Below are positions 7,691 through 16,566 of a DNA stretch of 43,980 bases, one piece after another. Where the stretch lies: NCBI GenBank assembly GCA_964632395.1, contig CAZWES010000007.1:1-43980 (forward strand), read 5' to 3'. The number at the start of each line of letters is the position of its first letter. Positions within the stretch are counted from its first letter, which is position 1. The DNA comes from CAZWES01 sp964632395. Lineage in GTDB: Bacteria > Patescibacteriota > Gracilibacteria > Peribacterales > Peribacteraceae. The translations under genes and the position numbers were made by a program. Under the pieces are notes generated by a model, which did not search any database, was not told the origin of the DNA, and was given only the letters and a program-made list of their open reading frames with translations.

Positions 7691-8686
7691 TCACTTTTTA
7701 GCAGAAACAATCGTCCTCTTCTTGATAACATGCCTCGGCTCCTCCCCTCTTAGCCACGACTCAATTGACTCAAAGCAATCTATGTACATATTCTTCATGC
7801 TCTCATCTGCATAAAACGCAATGTGCGGCGTTGTGATTACATTCGGGAAATCTATCAGCTCCTTATTTTCCTCAAAGTTTTTCTCATGCTCCATAACATC
7901 AAGCAGAGCATATTTAACCTTGCCGCCCTTGACCGCAGAAACAAGAGCTTGGGAATCAATCAGCTCTCCGCGAGCGGTGTTGATGAGGACAACATCCTTT
8001 TTCATGCGATGCAAAGCAACGTCGTCAATCATGTGGTAAGTCTCATCAGTTGCCGGAACATGGAGAGTTATGATGTCGCTCTTCTCTAAAAGTTCCTCAA
8101 ATGTGACGTACTTCACCTCCTGCTCTTCCATTAACTCTTTTTTGTGCCGATTATCAAGCCCAAGAATATGCATGCCAAAACCATGTGCAATGCGCGCAAC
8201 CCTCTCTCCGATCTTCCCCATTCCGATAATACCGATCGTATCTCCGCGAAGAGCCATGCCACGCAGTCCGTGGTAATCGAACTCGCCAGACTCGACCCGC
8301 GCATTTGCAGTTGGGATGTGGCGGATTGTGCTGAGAAGCAACGCAAACACATGCTCAGCGATGACGTGTGAACCGTAATCCGGAACATTGCAGACTGTAA
8401 TCTTTTGCTTCTTGCATGCATCAGCATCAATGTGATTGAAACCGACAGAGCGCGTGCAGAGAAGTTTGAGTTTTTTAAGTTTTTTTATAACGTCCGCAGT
8501 GAATTTGCTGTAGATGAAAGTGGAGATGACCTCGAAATCTTTGCAAGCTTTGACAAGTTCATCACCCTTTAGCGAATGATCGATAATTGTTGCCTCGGGG
8601 AAGCGCTCGGCGGTTAGTTTGTGATCCTCCGGATCGACCTCGAGGAAGATGATGTTTGCACCTTTGTTTTTTGATGGGGAGGACAT
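7691..8686 (-). CDS. D-isomer-specific 2-hydroxyacid dehydrogenase (D-lactate dehydrogenase-like)
   Basis: A 331-residue cytoplasmic NAD-dependent enzyme interconverting a 2-keto acid and its D-2-hydroxy acid. The Rossmann motif GMGKIG is at 155-160 and is followed by an acidic residue, Asp178, in LGLDNRH, which favours NAD. The catalytic triad is visible: Arg239 in NTARG, Glu266 in DVMEHE and His288 in TTPHIAF. Residues around CTRSVGFNHID (77-87) match the substrate-side domain. Close relatives are annotated D-lactate dehydrogenase, which would suit fermentative NADH reoxidation, but other 2-keto acids are possible. The start is fixed by an extended -10 box that ends 6 bases upstream. Confidence 0.88.
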   Translation of the reverse strand: MSSPSKNKGANIIFLEVDPEDHKLTAERFPEATIIDHSLKGDELVKACKDFEVISTFIYSKFTADVIKKLKKLKLLCTRSVGFNHIDADACKKQKITVCNVPDYGSHVIAEHVFALLLSTIRHIPTANARVESGEFDYHGLRGMALRGDTIGIIGMGKIGERVARIAHGFGMHILGLDNRHKKELMEEQEVKYVTFEELLEKSDIITLHVPATDETYHMIDDVALHRMKKDVVLINTARGELIDSQALVSAVKGGKVKYALLDVMEHEKNFEENKELIDFPNVITTPHIAFYADESMKNMYIDCFESIESWLRGEEPRHVIKKRTIVSAKK

Positions 8687-8692
8687 TCTGCG

Positions 8693-8701
8693 AGTGTATC
8701 A
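8693..8701 (-). promoter_or_regulatory. Extended -10 promoter of the 2-hydroxyacid dehydrogenase
   Basis: On the minus strand this reads TGATACACT, ending 6 bases before the ATG at 8686. It predicts a leaderless mRNA. Confidence 0.6.
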
Positions 8702-8735
8702 CATATTTTGTATGCGCCGATGTGTCAAGAGCTGT

Positions 8736-8873
8736 ATCCAGTTGCCGTTTCCCAGGCCGCGCCCTCGGAGGGGCGCTCTGCGTTTTGGAATTATTTCCAC
8801 ACGCAGAGCAGCCCTCCGTGGCTGCGGCTCCGAGAAACACCCGCAGCTGCGGCCCATGGAAACGAAACTGGAT
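8736..8873. repeat. Nested inverted-repeat element between ldh-like gene and valS
   Basis: Outer arms ATCCAGTTgCCGTTTCC (8736 onward) and GGAAACGaAACTGGAT (ending 8873) enclose a 16-bp near-perfect inner pair at 8767-8782 and 8802-8817 (GGAGGGGCGCTCTGCG with CGCAGAGCAGCCCTCC). The sequence is GC-rich compared with its surroundings. It fills most of the 236-base gap between the two genes, in which I see no gene. Confidence 0.75.
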
Positions 8874-8922
8874 GCGACTTTGGGAAGTGGCAGCATATGG
8901 TAGCAAAGGCTGCCCCGCCAAT

Positions 8923-11622
8923 TCACGACAACGTTGCTAGCTTCTCCTCAACCTTCTTCAACTTCTCCCCAGCATCCTCCTCCTTCTGCCGCTCCTTTGT
9001 GACAACCTCCTCCGGCGCACTCTCCATAAACTTTTTGTTATCTAACTTCCCCTGAACACCTCCCAAAAACTTCTCGAGTTGAGCCTTCTCATCAGCAAGA
9101 CGCTTCTTCTCCTTTTCAACATCAATCACACCCTCCAGCGGCACATGCACCTCAACATCTTTTGTAAAAACTGACGCCGCATGCTCTCCCTCAAATTTTC
9201 CGGATTGAATAGTCAAATTACCAACCCGCCCGAGACGTTTGATATTCTCTGACTGGCCTTCCAGCAACGAATCACTCCCGGAAACGAGGATCACATCAAT
9301 TTTCTTGCTCTGATTGACATTGTATTCACTACGAGTGCGCCTGATCGCAGATACAACATCAATAATTGTCTGGAATTCTTTCTCGGCCGCAGGATCCAAC
9401 CTTGCTCGATCTGAATGAGAAGGCCAGGGCTGCAAAATTAACATTCCCTCTGATTTCTCAAATTTAAATTGATCCCATAACTCCTCGGTGACAAATGGGC
9501 AGTAAGGATGCAGAAGAATCAGAAATGTTCTCATTGCTCCAACAAGCATGTTGATATTTGCTTCACCCTTGGAGAGTTCCAAATACCAGTCACAAAAATA
9601 GTCCCAGATAAAACTGTAGAGCTGCTCTCCTATTTCACTTAGTCGATAATCATTTAATCCTTTAGTTGCATCTTGAATTAATTTTTCCAATGATGAATCT
9701 AAAGCTCGATCCGCTAATGACATCTCTCCGGATTCCGGATTCCGGATTCCGGGTCCCGACACTTTGTGCACATCAATCCCCTCCTCTTCACACTTCATAA
9801 GCACAAACCTCGACGCATTCCAAAGCTTATTCACAAAATTTCTGTAACCTGCGATCTTCTCCTTATACAACCTGAAATCATTCCCCGGGCTTTGCCCAAC
9901 TATCATAGACATACGCAGAGCATCCGCACCAAACTCTGGGATGATCTCCAGTGGATCGATGCAGGTTGAAGGATCGGACTTGCTCATTTTCTTCCCCTCA
10001 CGCGTGCGAACCATGCCGTGCAGGTAAACCGTGTCGAATGGAATTTGACCAGTCGCATAAGTCGTCATCAAAATCATTCGCGCAACCCAGAAGAAGAGGA
10101 TGTCGTACCCCGTCTCCATCACATTAGTTGAATGGAACTTTTTAAAGTCCGGGCTTTTTTCCAAAAGATCCTCGAGTGAAAGTGAGTGGTCATCCGCCAA
10201 TTTTGGATCAACCAACGTGCTCCACGTCCAAAGTCCGGAAGAGAACCAAGTATCAAGAGTGTCCGGATCTTGCTCCCAGCCATCACCCTCAGGTGGTGTG
10301 ACCCCAACGTGCATCTCCACATTATCACTCCCCTCTTTATACCAGACAGGAATTCTGTGACCCCACCAGATCTGACGAGAAATGCACCAGTCTCTGAGGT
10401 TGTCGATCCAGTGAAAGTAAACTTTATCAAACCGATTAGGAATAATCTTGATATCTCCTGAGTGAATTACATCCTGCATCACCTCCTTCAGACTCATGTG
10501 TTTATCTTTCCACGGGATCACCTCTTTATTCACATCAATAAACCATTGTTCCATAATCTGCGGTTCAATCATCCCCTTACCTCTGTAATTCAATGCAACG
10601 TTGTGGACATAGTCCTCATCAATTTTTACGAGCAAACCTTTTTCACGAAGCTTCTCGACAACCTTTGGACGCGCTTCCTCAATTGGCATGCCTGCAAATT
10701 CACCAGCGATAGATAGCAGCTTCCCCTCGTAGTCGATGACCTGTTCTTTATCGAGTCCATGACGTTCCGCCAAATCAAAGTCCGCTTTATCGTGCCATGG
10801 AGTCACAGTCATACATCCAGTTCCCATCTCGGGGTCGATGATCTTTGCATCCTTTATGACTGTCGCAGTTATCTTCCCATTTATCCATTCGCACTCAAAA
10901 GTCTCGCCATCCTTGAATTTTGAATAACGCTCATCATCCGGATGCACCACAACATACTTATCTCCGAACTTTGTCTCGGGACGAGAGGTGCTGATTTGGA
11001 ATGGCCCGTATTGGAAAGTGTAATAAGGCTCCTTGCGCTCAACATACTCAACCTCATCATCCGCCACCGTCGTCTGCATTTTGGGATCCCAGTTCACGAT
11101 TCTGTGACCTCTGTAAATCAACCCATCTTTATACATTTTGGTGAAGATCTCGTTTACACAGCGGTTAAGCGATGGATCCAGAGTGTATCTCTCACGCGAC
11201 CAATCGCAGCTCGCACCCATCTTCCTTACTTGTGAACGGATGGTGTCCTGGCTTCCATCCACAAAATGCATAATGCGCTTGATTAGCTCCTCGCGACCAA
11301 GCTTTGCACGCGGATCCGGAATCTTTTCCTCCTCCTGAATTTTTTTAATCACAACGCTCTCCGTTGCAATTGCCGCGTGATCTGTTCCCGGAACCCAAAG
11401 CGCCTCCTTTCCCATCATTCGGTTAAACCTGATGAATATGTCCTCAAGCGCAAGCATCACAGCATGCCCCAAATGCAATTGCCCCGTTGCATTCGGCGGC
11501 GGCATGCTGATCGTGAAGGACTCTTTGTCTGATGAATTATCTGCCATAAAAGCCCCAGACTCCTCCCACATCTTGTAGATGCGATCTTCGACGGCCTTTG
11601 GGTCGTAGGCCTTGGAGAGCAT
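8923..11622 (-). CDS. valS: Valyl-tRNA synthetase
   Basis: An 899-residue class I aminoacyl-tRNA synthetase that charges tRNA-Val. The catalytic domain carries PPPNATGQLHLGHA (HIGH-type motif at 50-53), WVPGTDHAAIAT, the editing-domain segment GTGCMTVTPWHDKADF (GTG replaces the more usual GTGAlK), and GKKMSKSDPSTCIDP (KMSKS). The anticodon-binding domain follows, and the last 60 or so residues form the ValS-specific coiled coil (EKKRLADEKAQLEKFLGG onward). Length and order fit bacterial ValS. The start is ATG 11622. TATGAT lies 14 bases upstream, so the leader would be only a few bases. Confidence 0.97.
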   Translation of the reverse strand: MLSKAYDPKAVEDRIYKMWEESGAFMADNSSDKESFTISMPPPNATGQLHLGHAVMLALEDIFIRFNRMMGKEALWVPGTDHAAIATESVVIKKIQEEEKIPDPRAKLGREELIKRIMHFVDGSQDTIRSQVRKMGASCDWSRERYTLDPSLNRCVNEIFTKMYKDGLIYRGHRIVNWDPKMQTTVADDEVEYVERKEPYYTFQYGPFQISTSRPETKFGDKYVVVHPDDERYSKFKDGETFECEWINGKITATVIKDAKIIDPEMGTGCMTVTPWHDKADFDLAERHGLDKEQVIDYEGKLLSIAGEFAGMPIEEARPKVVEKLREKGLLVKIDEDYVHNVALNYRGKGMIEPQIMEQWFIDVNKEVIPWKDKHMSLKEVMQDVIHSGDIKIIPNRFDKVYFHWIDNLRDWCISRQIWWGHRIPVWYKEGSDNVEMHVGVTPPEGDGWEQDPDTLDTWFSSGLWTWSTLVDPKLADDHSLSLEDLLEKSPDFKKFHSTNVMETGYDILFFWVARMILMTTYATGQIPFDTVYLHGMVRTREGKKMSKSDPSTCIDPLEIIPEFGADALRMSMIVGQSPGNDFRLYKEKIAGYRNFVNKLWNASRFVLMKCEEEGIDVHKVSGPGIRNPESGEMSLADRALDSSLEKLIQDATKGLNDYRLSEIGEQLYSFIWDYFCDWYLELSKGEANINMLVGAMRTFLILLHPYCPFVTEELWDQFKFEKSEGMLILQPWPSHSDRARLDPAAEKEFQTIIDVVSAIRRTRSEYNVNQSKKIDVILVSGSDSLLEGQSENIKRLGRVGNLTIQSGKFEGEHAASVFTKDVEVHVPLEGVIDVEKEKKRLADEKAQLEKFLGGVQGKLDNKKFMESAPEEVVTKERQKEEDAGEKLKKVEEKLATLS

Positions 11623-11668
11623 GGAATGTGATCTAGATCATAGGAAAATAGCCTGAGATTTGCTAGGG

Positions 11669-11674
11669 TATAAG
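11669..11674 (+). promoter_or_regulatory. -10 box of the 11682-12374 gene pair
   Basis: TATAAG ends 7 bases before the ATG at 11682, with no room for a ribosome-binding site, so a leaderless start is predicted. No clear -35 and no TGn extension are seen. Confidence 0.45.
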
Positions 11675-11681
11675 TCTGGAA

Positions 11682-12086
11682 ATGAGCTTCATTTGTCGCG
11701 AGAACGGGCAGGTAAAATACAAGAGTAATCTCGGACGTTTTGGCGGAACATTTGGGCGATATGATTTTAAAGACCCAGTTCAATGCGTATCTGCCTTTGG
11801 TCATGGCGCCTCGCAGCTCGCAGGAGCCGACCCCGCAATAAAAGATGTTGGCAGGATGATGGATGGCAATAAATCTGAACTTTCTGCATATGGTTCATTT
11901 TTTGGAAGAACAATTGCAAATGTACGAGAATTTGTTTCAGATGTTTTGAGTTTCAAGTGGTTTTCAGCAATTACAAAACCAATAAATATGGTCGGAGATG
12001 CTGGCGCTGATTTTTTGGACAGCATTGGAGGAGTTAGCACAGAACGTGAAGGCCACCGCAACAGACTTGCATCAGTATTTGGATAA
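11682..12086 (+). CDS. Hypothetical protein next to FmdB-type gene
   Basis: A 134-residue protein with no domain I can name. It begins MSFICRENGQVKYKSNLGRF, is rich in Gly, Phe and Ala, and has one Cys near the N-terminus and one at about residue 35. No clear signal peptide or strong transmembrane helix is visible. The stop lies 3 bases before the zinc-ribbon gene's ATG, so the two are almost certainly co-transcribed. It is divergent from valS. Confidence 0.6.
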   Translation: MSFICRENGQVKYKSNLGRFGGTFGRYDFKDPVQCVSAFGHGASQLAGADPAIKDVGRMMDGNKSELSAYGSFFGRTIANVREFVSDVLSFKWFSAITKPINMVGDAGADFLDSIGGVSTEREGHRNRLASVFG

Positions 12087-12089
12087 ACC

Positions 12090-12374
12090 ATGCCCTTGTA
12101 CGATTTCGAATGCCCCGAGTGCAATCACACTTTTGAACAGGAACTCCCCATGGGAGCACCTGCACCAGCATGTCCGGAGTGTGGCAGTGACGATGTTGAA
12201 CGGCAAATTTCTCCACCGCCCGTGATATTTAAGGGTGATGGTTTTTACAAAACAGACAGCGCAAAAACTGTAAAAAAGGAGGGGGCAGACACAAAAAAAG
12301 GTAAAAAGCCTGAAAAAGATGATAGCGAGAAAAAGCCTAAAGAAAGCCAAAAATCCAAGCCTGAGGAGAAATAG
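12090..12374 (+). CDS. FmdB-type zinc-ribbon protein
   Basis: A 94-residue protein whose first 45 residues form an FmdB zinc ribbon: MPLYDFECPECNHTFEQ with CPEC at 8-11, and a second CPEC at about 28-31. It continues into the family's ISPPPVIFKGDGFYKTD motif. The rest is a low-complexity Lys/Glu/Pro tail, common in this family. FmdB proteins are small putative regulatory or ribosome-linked factors of uncertain role. The gene follows the hypothetical gene with a 3-base gap. Confidence 0.88.
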   Translation: MPLYDFECPECNHTFEQELPMGAPAPACPECGSDDVERQISPPPVIFKGDGFYKTDSAKTVKKEGADTKKGKKPEKDDSEKKPKESQKSKPEEK

Positions 12375-12465
12375 GGCGCTATTTAAAGCTCCATGAAAAG
12401 AGCTTGCGAAAGCCACGCAAAACACGTAATATCCTCAAGATTTCGAAATCTTTCTCCTCCCTATT

Positions 12466-12873
12466 ATGAAGCGCACATTCGCAACCCTCGTAACCGCATT
12501 TATTGTATTCAGCATCGCTTCCCCGGCTCTCGCAAGGAGCTACAACGCAACTCGTTGGAACCAGGCACGCACAAGCAGGCGTGCATGGAAGCGCGCAGCA
12601 ATCGCCTCTTACCAGCACCGCTGGAACCTGGCATACCGCCGCGAGCGCTACAGAAATGTAGTTGCAGGAATTTTGAACGGCATGCCTTCCACGCTTGCAG
12701 TAACAGGTGGTGGCAGGAGTCACCCTGATTTCCAGGTTGCCAACCGTCCAACTGCCCGCGGCGTGGACGCGTTCCGCCTTTCGAACCGCTGCGATGTCCG
12801 CTTTGGTGGCAAGACTCGCTTTAACGCAACTCGTCCTTCAACAAGGAAGATTTGTACGCAGGTGGACGAATAG
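12466..12873 (+). CDS. Small secreted basic protein
   Basis: A 135-residue protein with a classic signal peptide (MKRTFATLVTAFIVFSIASP, cleavage probable after ALA near residue 23). The mature part is rich in Arg, Trp, Tyr and Asn (NATRWNQARTSRRAWKRAA) with two Cys near the C-terminus that could form a disulfide. The high positive charge suggests binding to an anionic surface polymer or nucleic acid, but this is only inference. I recognise no family. A strong terminator follows 32 bases after the stop codon. Confidence 0.65.
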   Translation: MKRTFATLVTAFIVFSIASPALARSYNATRWNQARTSRRAWKRAAIASYQHRWNLAYRRERYRNVVAGILNGMPSTLAVTGGGRSHPDFQVANRPTARGVDAFRLSNRCDVRFGGKTRFNATRPSTRKICTQVDE

Positions 12874-12904
12874 GAGAAGGATTTATCAATGTTTAAATAA
12901 CGAA

Positions 12905-12928
12905 GCAGGGCGTGTGCCCTGCTTTTTT
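12905..12928 (+). terminator. Intrinsic terminator after the secreted protein gene
   Basis: A 7-bp stem GCAGGGC/GCCCTGC with a 4-base loop, followed directly by six T residues (12923-12928). It ends the unit of the 12466 gene. Confidence 0.9.
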
Positions 12929-13032
12929 GTAAAGGTTATTGTCAAGTTAATTGTAAAGTATCGAATGTGATGTGTATCAACGCCAAAATGCAGGGTTTTT
13001 TAAAAATGGTGCAGCGCAAACTATTCCTCCAA

Positions 13033-13130
13033 ATCGCAGCGCACCCCAGTAGGGGTTCGCTGCTACGTTTTATTTTTACAATATTTCCATCGCGCATAGC
13101 AGCGCATCCCCTACTGGGGTGCGCTGCGAT
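13033..13130. repeat. GC-rich inverted repeat in the 354-base gap before the Cys-rich operon
   Basis: The left arm, 13033-13065 (ATCGCAGCGCACCCCAGTAG onward), and the right arm, 13097-13130 (ending GCGCTGCGAT), are inverted copies of about 33 bases with few mismatches, separated by an AT-rich 31-base centre. CCCCAGTAGGGG inside the left arm is itself a small palindrome. The rest of the 12874-13228 gap holds only the terminator at 12905 and the promoter at 13214. Confidence 0.85.
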
Positions 13131-13213
13131 TGTTTTGCAATGGGACCGCAATGGGGCGCTACGACATTCTGTGGCCAATCTTTATTGCCTCCGACATTTT
13201 GGCGTTGATCATG

Positions 13214-13222
13214 TGATATATT
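13214..13222 (+). promoter_or_regulatory. Extended -10 promoter of the Cys-rich/GHKL/STAS operon
   Basis: TGATATATT ends 6 bases before the ATG at 13229. The upstream TTGATCATGTGATATA tract contains no good -35, as is usual for extended -10 promoters. It predicts a leaderless four-gene mRNA. Confidence 0.6.
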
Positions 13223-13228
13223 CTGGAC

Positions 13229-14878
13229 ATGCAACAGACCTGTAATATTTGCAAAGGCGAGTTTAAGCTCGAAGATCGCGATATAAAGTTCTTTGAAAAA
13301 ATGGGTGTCCCGGAGCCTTCACTCTGCCCTGAAGATGCTGTACGCACCCGCCTCTCGTTCAGGAATGAAACTGACCTCTACAAGCGAACATGTGCAAAAT
13401 CAGGGAAGAACATAATCACCTATCACCCTCCACATGCCCCGTATCCCGTCTATGACCGTGAAGTATGGTGGAGTGATCAGTGGGATCCATTTGAATACGG
13501 AAAGGAGTTTGACTTCAACCGAAGTTTCCTTGAGCAATTGAGTGAACTGAACAATGCAGTTCCAAAAGCTAGCATCTATGTCGTTGAGTCCGAGAACTGC
13601 GAGTACACAAATTTTGCAACGCACAACAAAAACTGTTACCTGATATTTGGGAGTTGGTTCAATCAGGATTGTTTGTACGGGAACAGCATCTACCACTCCA
13701 CATCATGTACCGATTGCCATTACACAGGTAAAAGCCAATTTTGTTACGAGTGTGTTGATTGCAGTGAATGCTATGAGTGTTCGTTCTGCCAGGATTGCGA
13801 AAGCTGTGTGAACAGTAGATATATGTTTGATTGCAGACAGTGCGAGCACTGCATTGGATGCTGGAATTTGCGCAGGAAGAAGTACCACATCTGGAATAAG
13901 GAAGTATCCAAAGAGGAATATGAGAAAATACTTCAAAGTATCAAAGAGTCTCCAGCCGAAGCAGAAAAGTTTTTGAAGAAATTCAGAGAGCATGTAAAGA
14001 ATGACGCTGTTCACAAATCCATGACCGGAGAGAAAAATGAGAATGCGAGTGGAGACTTCATATACGAATCAAAAAATATTGTTGAATCCTTCAATGTAAG
14101 AAAGGCTGAAGATATTTACTATTCCGATCGAACACAGGATCAAAAAGATCAGTATTACTGTACGGGAGTGCATAACGGCGAGCGTGCATACAACACGCTT
14201 TCCGTCGATTTCTCTCACACAGTTGTATGCGGGATGAACGGCGAGCACCACACGAATTCGGCCTACTGCGTGGATTGTTATAACGTTGAGGAGTGCGTCG
14301 GATGCGTTGGCTTAAGACAAAAGAAACACTGCATCCTGAACAAACAGTACTCACGTGAAGAATATGAAGAACTTGCACCAAAAATCAGGGAACACGCTTT
14401 GAAGGCGGGTGAATGGGGAGAATTTTTCCCGCTTTCCATGAATCCTTTCTACTTCAATAAAACTGTAGCATTTGATTACTTCCCACTTTCGGAAGAAGAG
14501 GCTCTTAAAGTGGGGCTGAAGTGGAAAGAGGATGATGATGAGATTCCAAATGTAGAAAAAATTATCCCCGCAGAAAGGCTTCCGGAAAAAATTGAGGACA
14601 TCCCGGATGATGTTTTAAACTGGGCGATCAAATGTGAATCAACAAAGCGTCCGTACCTGATCATGAAGCAGGAACTAGCCTTCTACAGAAAGTTTAAATT
14701 CCCGATCCCACACTTTCATCCAGAAGAGCGAAGCAGGATGAGGTTGGCATTGAGGAAACCAAGGAAGCTCTGGAGCCGCCAGTGTAAAAAATGCAATAAG
14801 GAAATTCTTTCTGCATATGATCCAAAAAGGCCAGAAAAAGTCTACTGCGAGGAGTGTTATTTGAAGGATGTATACTAA
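13229..14878 (+). CDS. Large multi-CxxC protein, copy 1
   Basis: A 549-residue soluble protein with about 30 Cys, without signal or membrane segment. The N-terminus is a CxxC ribbon (CNIC at 5-8) followed by LSFRNETDLYKRTC and PVYDREVWWSDQWDPFEYG. A dense Cys block spans 160-211, with Cys at every third position from 172 to 193 (CYECVDCSECYECSFCQDC). Two copies of a module GC-(V)-LR-KKY/H-I-NK-YS-EEYE follow Cys-rich stretches, at about 210-235 and 359-382. The conserved tail has VEKIIPAERLPEKIEDIPDD and a last ribbon with CKKC (519-522) and CEEC (540-543). It probably binds several Zn2+ or Fe ions. Such proteins are common but uncharacterised in CPR genomes; I know of no assigned function. 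It is first in a four-gene operon. Confidence 0.85.
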   Translation: MQQTCNICKGEFKLEDRDIKFFEKMGVPEPSLCPEDAVRTRLSFRNETDLYKRTCAKSGKNIITYHPPHAPYPVYDREVWWSDQWDPFEYGKEFDFNRSFLEQLSELNNAVPKASIYVVESENCEYTNFATHNKNCYLIFGSWFNQDCLYGNSIYHSTSCTDCHYTGKSQFCYECVDCSECYECSFCQDCESCVNSRYMFDCRQCEHCIGCWNLRRKKYHIWNKEVSKEEYEKILQSIKESPAEAEKFLKKFREHVKNDAVHKSMTGEKNENASGDFIYESKNIVESFNVRKAEDIYYSDRTQDQKDQYYCTGVHNGERAYNTLSVDFSHTVVCGMNGEHHTNSAYCVDCYNVEECVGCVGLRQKKHCILNKQYSREEYEELAPKIREHALKAGEWGEFFPLSMNPFYFNKTVAFDYFPLSEEEALKVGLKWKEDDDEIPNVEKIIPAERLPEKIEDIPDDVLNWAIKCESTKRPYLIMKQELAFYRKFKFPIPHFHPEERSRMRLALRKPRKLWSRQCKKCNKEILSAYDPKRPEKVYCEECYLKDVY

Positions 14879-14884
14879 GGCTCC

Positions 14885-16561
14885 ATGCAACAGAACTGCA
14901 AAGCTTGTGGCCAGGAGTTTCAGATCGCTGATGCCGATCTCAAATTCTATGACAAAGTTTCACCAGTTATTGCAGAGAAAAAGTATCCCCTTTCTCCTCC
15001 TACCCTATGTCCACCTTGTCGCATGCAGCGGAGATTGTCTTTCCGTAATCAAACAACTTTATACAAACGAAAGTGCGACTCGTCCGGGAGCCAGATCGTC
15101 TCCATTTATTCTCCGGACAAACCACACAAAGTATATTCGGCCACTGAGTGGTGGGCAGACAAATGGGATCCAGTGGATGCAGGAAGAGAAATTGATTTCT
15201 CTAGGCCGTTCTTCGAGCAATTTGCTGAACTGATGAAACAGGTGCCACACATCGCTGTCCTTGTGGTCAATTCGGAAAACTCTGAATTCACGAATCAAAC
15301 CTATAACTGCAGAAATTGCTACCTCTCTTCTGCTATAAAAGATTGTGAGGACTGCCTTTACTGCCACAACTGCAACAAGATCACAAGCAGCATGGATTGT
15401 TCGTTTTGTTTCAATTCGCAACTCCTCTACCAATGCAGAGATACATATGACTCATACAGCTGCACCTACTCTGCCAATTGTATTCAATGTACAGATAGTG
15501 CTTTTCTCTACGATTGTGTCGGATGCAACAACTGTTTTGGCTGTGTAGGCCTTCGCAACAAGCAATATCACTACTTCAACGAAGAATGTACCAAGGAACA
15601 ATATGAATCGAAAATTAAAGTTTTTCAGCTGCACACCACAAGCGGGGTGCAACAGGCCAAGAAGGCATTTCAGGATTTACTAATCACAAAACCCCATCTA
15701 TACGCGTGGCTTAAGAATTGTGAAAATGCAACGGGAGAAAACCTGAAGAATAGTAGGAACTCATTTGAGTGTTATGACTGCAACGATTTGGAAGATTGTA
15801 AATATAGCAGCTGGGTTTTTGAGTCCAAAGACTGCCACGATTGTTACGGAATGGGTGCAAGTCAGGTGGTATATGACTGTGTTGGTGTAGAAGAAGTTCA
15901 AAACGTTGCCTTCAGTTTTGGAACAAGCAATTCCTCGGAGTGCTACTACACCGATTTATGCTTCAACTGCAACAACTGCTTTGGATGTGTGGGTCTGAGG
16001 AAGAAGGAATATTGCATTCTAAATAAGCAGTACACCAAAGAGCAATACGAAGAGATTGTGCCAAAACTTATCGAGCACATGCAGAAAAATGGGAAATGGG
16101 GAGAGTTCTTCCCTGCTTCAATCTCTGCATTTGCATACAACGAAAGCAAATCGAATGAACATTTCCCACTTACAAAGGAACAAGCTGTTTCAAAAGAACT
16201 CAAGTGGAAAGACGACATCGACCAAATACCACAAGTAGAAAAAATAATCCCAGCCGAGAGGCTACCGGATAGTCTGGATGATATTCCGGATGATGTACTT
16301 AATTGGGCAATCAAATGCGAAAAAACAACCAGGCCATTCCTGATTACAAAGCAGGAGCTGCCATTTTACAGAAAGTGGAGATATCCAATTCCACATCTTC
16401 ACCCGGACGCGCGTCAACGGGAAAGAATGAGCCAGAGAAATCCTCAAAAACTCTGGAACCGCCAGTGCAAAAAGTGCAATAAAGAAATTCTCTCGGCATA
16501 TGATCCAAACCGCCCCGAAAAAGTCTACTGCGAACCTTGCTATTTAAAAGAGGTATACTAA
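14885..16561 (+). CDS. Large multi-CxxC protein, copy 2
   Basis: A 558-residue paralogue of the preceding gene, 6 bases downstream. It keeps the N-terminal ribbon (CKAC at 5-8, CPPC at 42-45), LSFRNQTTLYKRKC, WWADKWDPVDAG, the Cys-rich centre (CEDCLYCHNC near 154-163), two GCVGLR-K-Y modules (about 219-240 and 367-388) and the C-terminal ribbon (CKKC 528-531, CEPC 549-552). The last 110 residues are nearly the same as copy 1, including VEKIIPAERLP and KKCNKEILSAYDP, while the middle is much more diverged. This pattern suggests conserved end domains that dock on something shared and a central metal-rich region that varies. The function is unknown. Confidence 0.85.
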   Translation: MQQNCKACGQEFQIADADLKFYDKVSPVIAEKKYPLSPPTLCPPCRMQRRLSFRNQTTLYKRKCDSSGSQIVSIYSPDKPHKVYSATEWWADKWDPVDAGREIDFSRPFFEQFAELMKQVPHIAVLVVNSENSEFTNQTYNCRNCYLSSAIKDCEDCLYCHNCNKITSSMDCSFCFNSQLLYQCRDTYDSYSCTYSANCIQCTDSAFLYDCVGCNNCFGCVGLRNKQYHYFNEECTKEQYESKIKVFQLHTTSGVQQAKKAFQDLLITKPHLYAWLKNCENATGENLKNSRNSFECYDCNDLEDCKYSSWVFESKDCHDCYGMGASQVVYDCVGVEEVQNVAFSFGTSNSSECYYTDLCFNCNNCFGCVGLRKKEYCILNKQYTKEQYEEIVPKLIEHMQKNGKWGEFFPASISAFAYNESKSNEHFPLTKEQAVSKELKWKDDIDQIPQVEKIIPAERLPDSLDDIPDDVLNWAIKCEKTTRPFLITKQELPFYRKWRYPIPHLHPDARQRERMSQRNPQKLWNRQCKKCNKEILSAYDPNRPEKVYCEPCYLKEVY

Positions 16562-16566
16562 CTCCC

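Noticed and set aside
12509..12751. Antisense frames over the secreted basic protein gene
   Set aside because: Shadow frames of a GC-richer gene; the plus-strand frame has a clear signal peptide and terminator.
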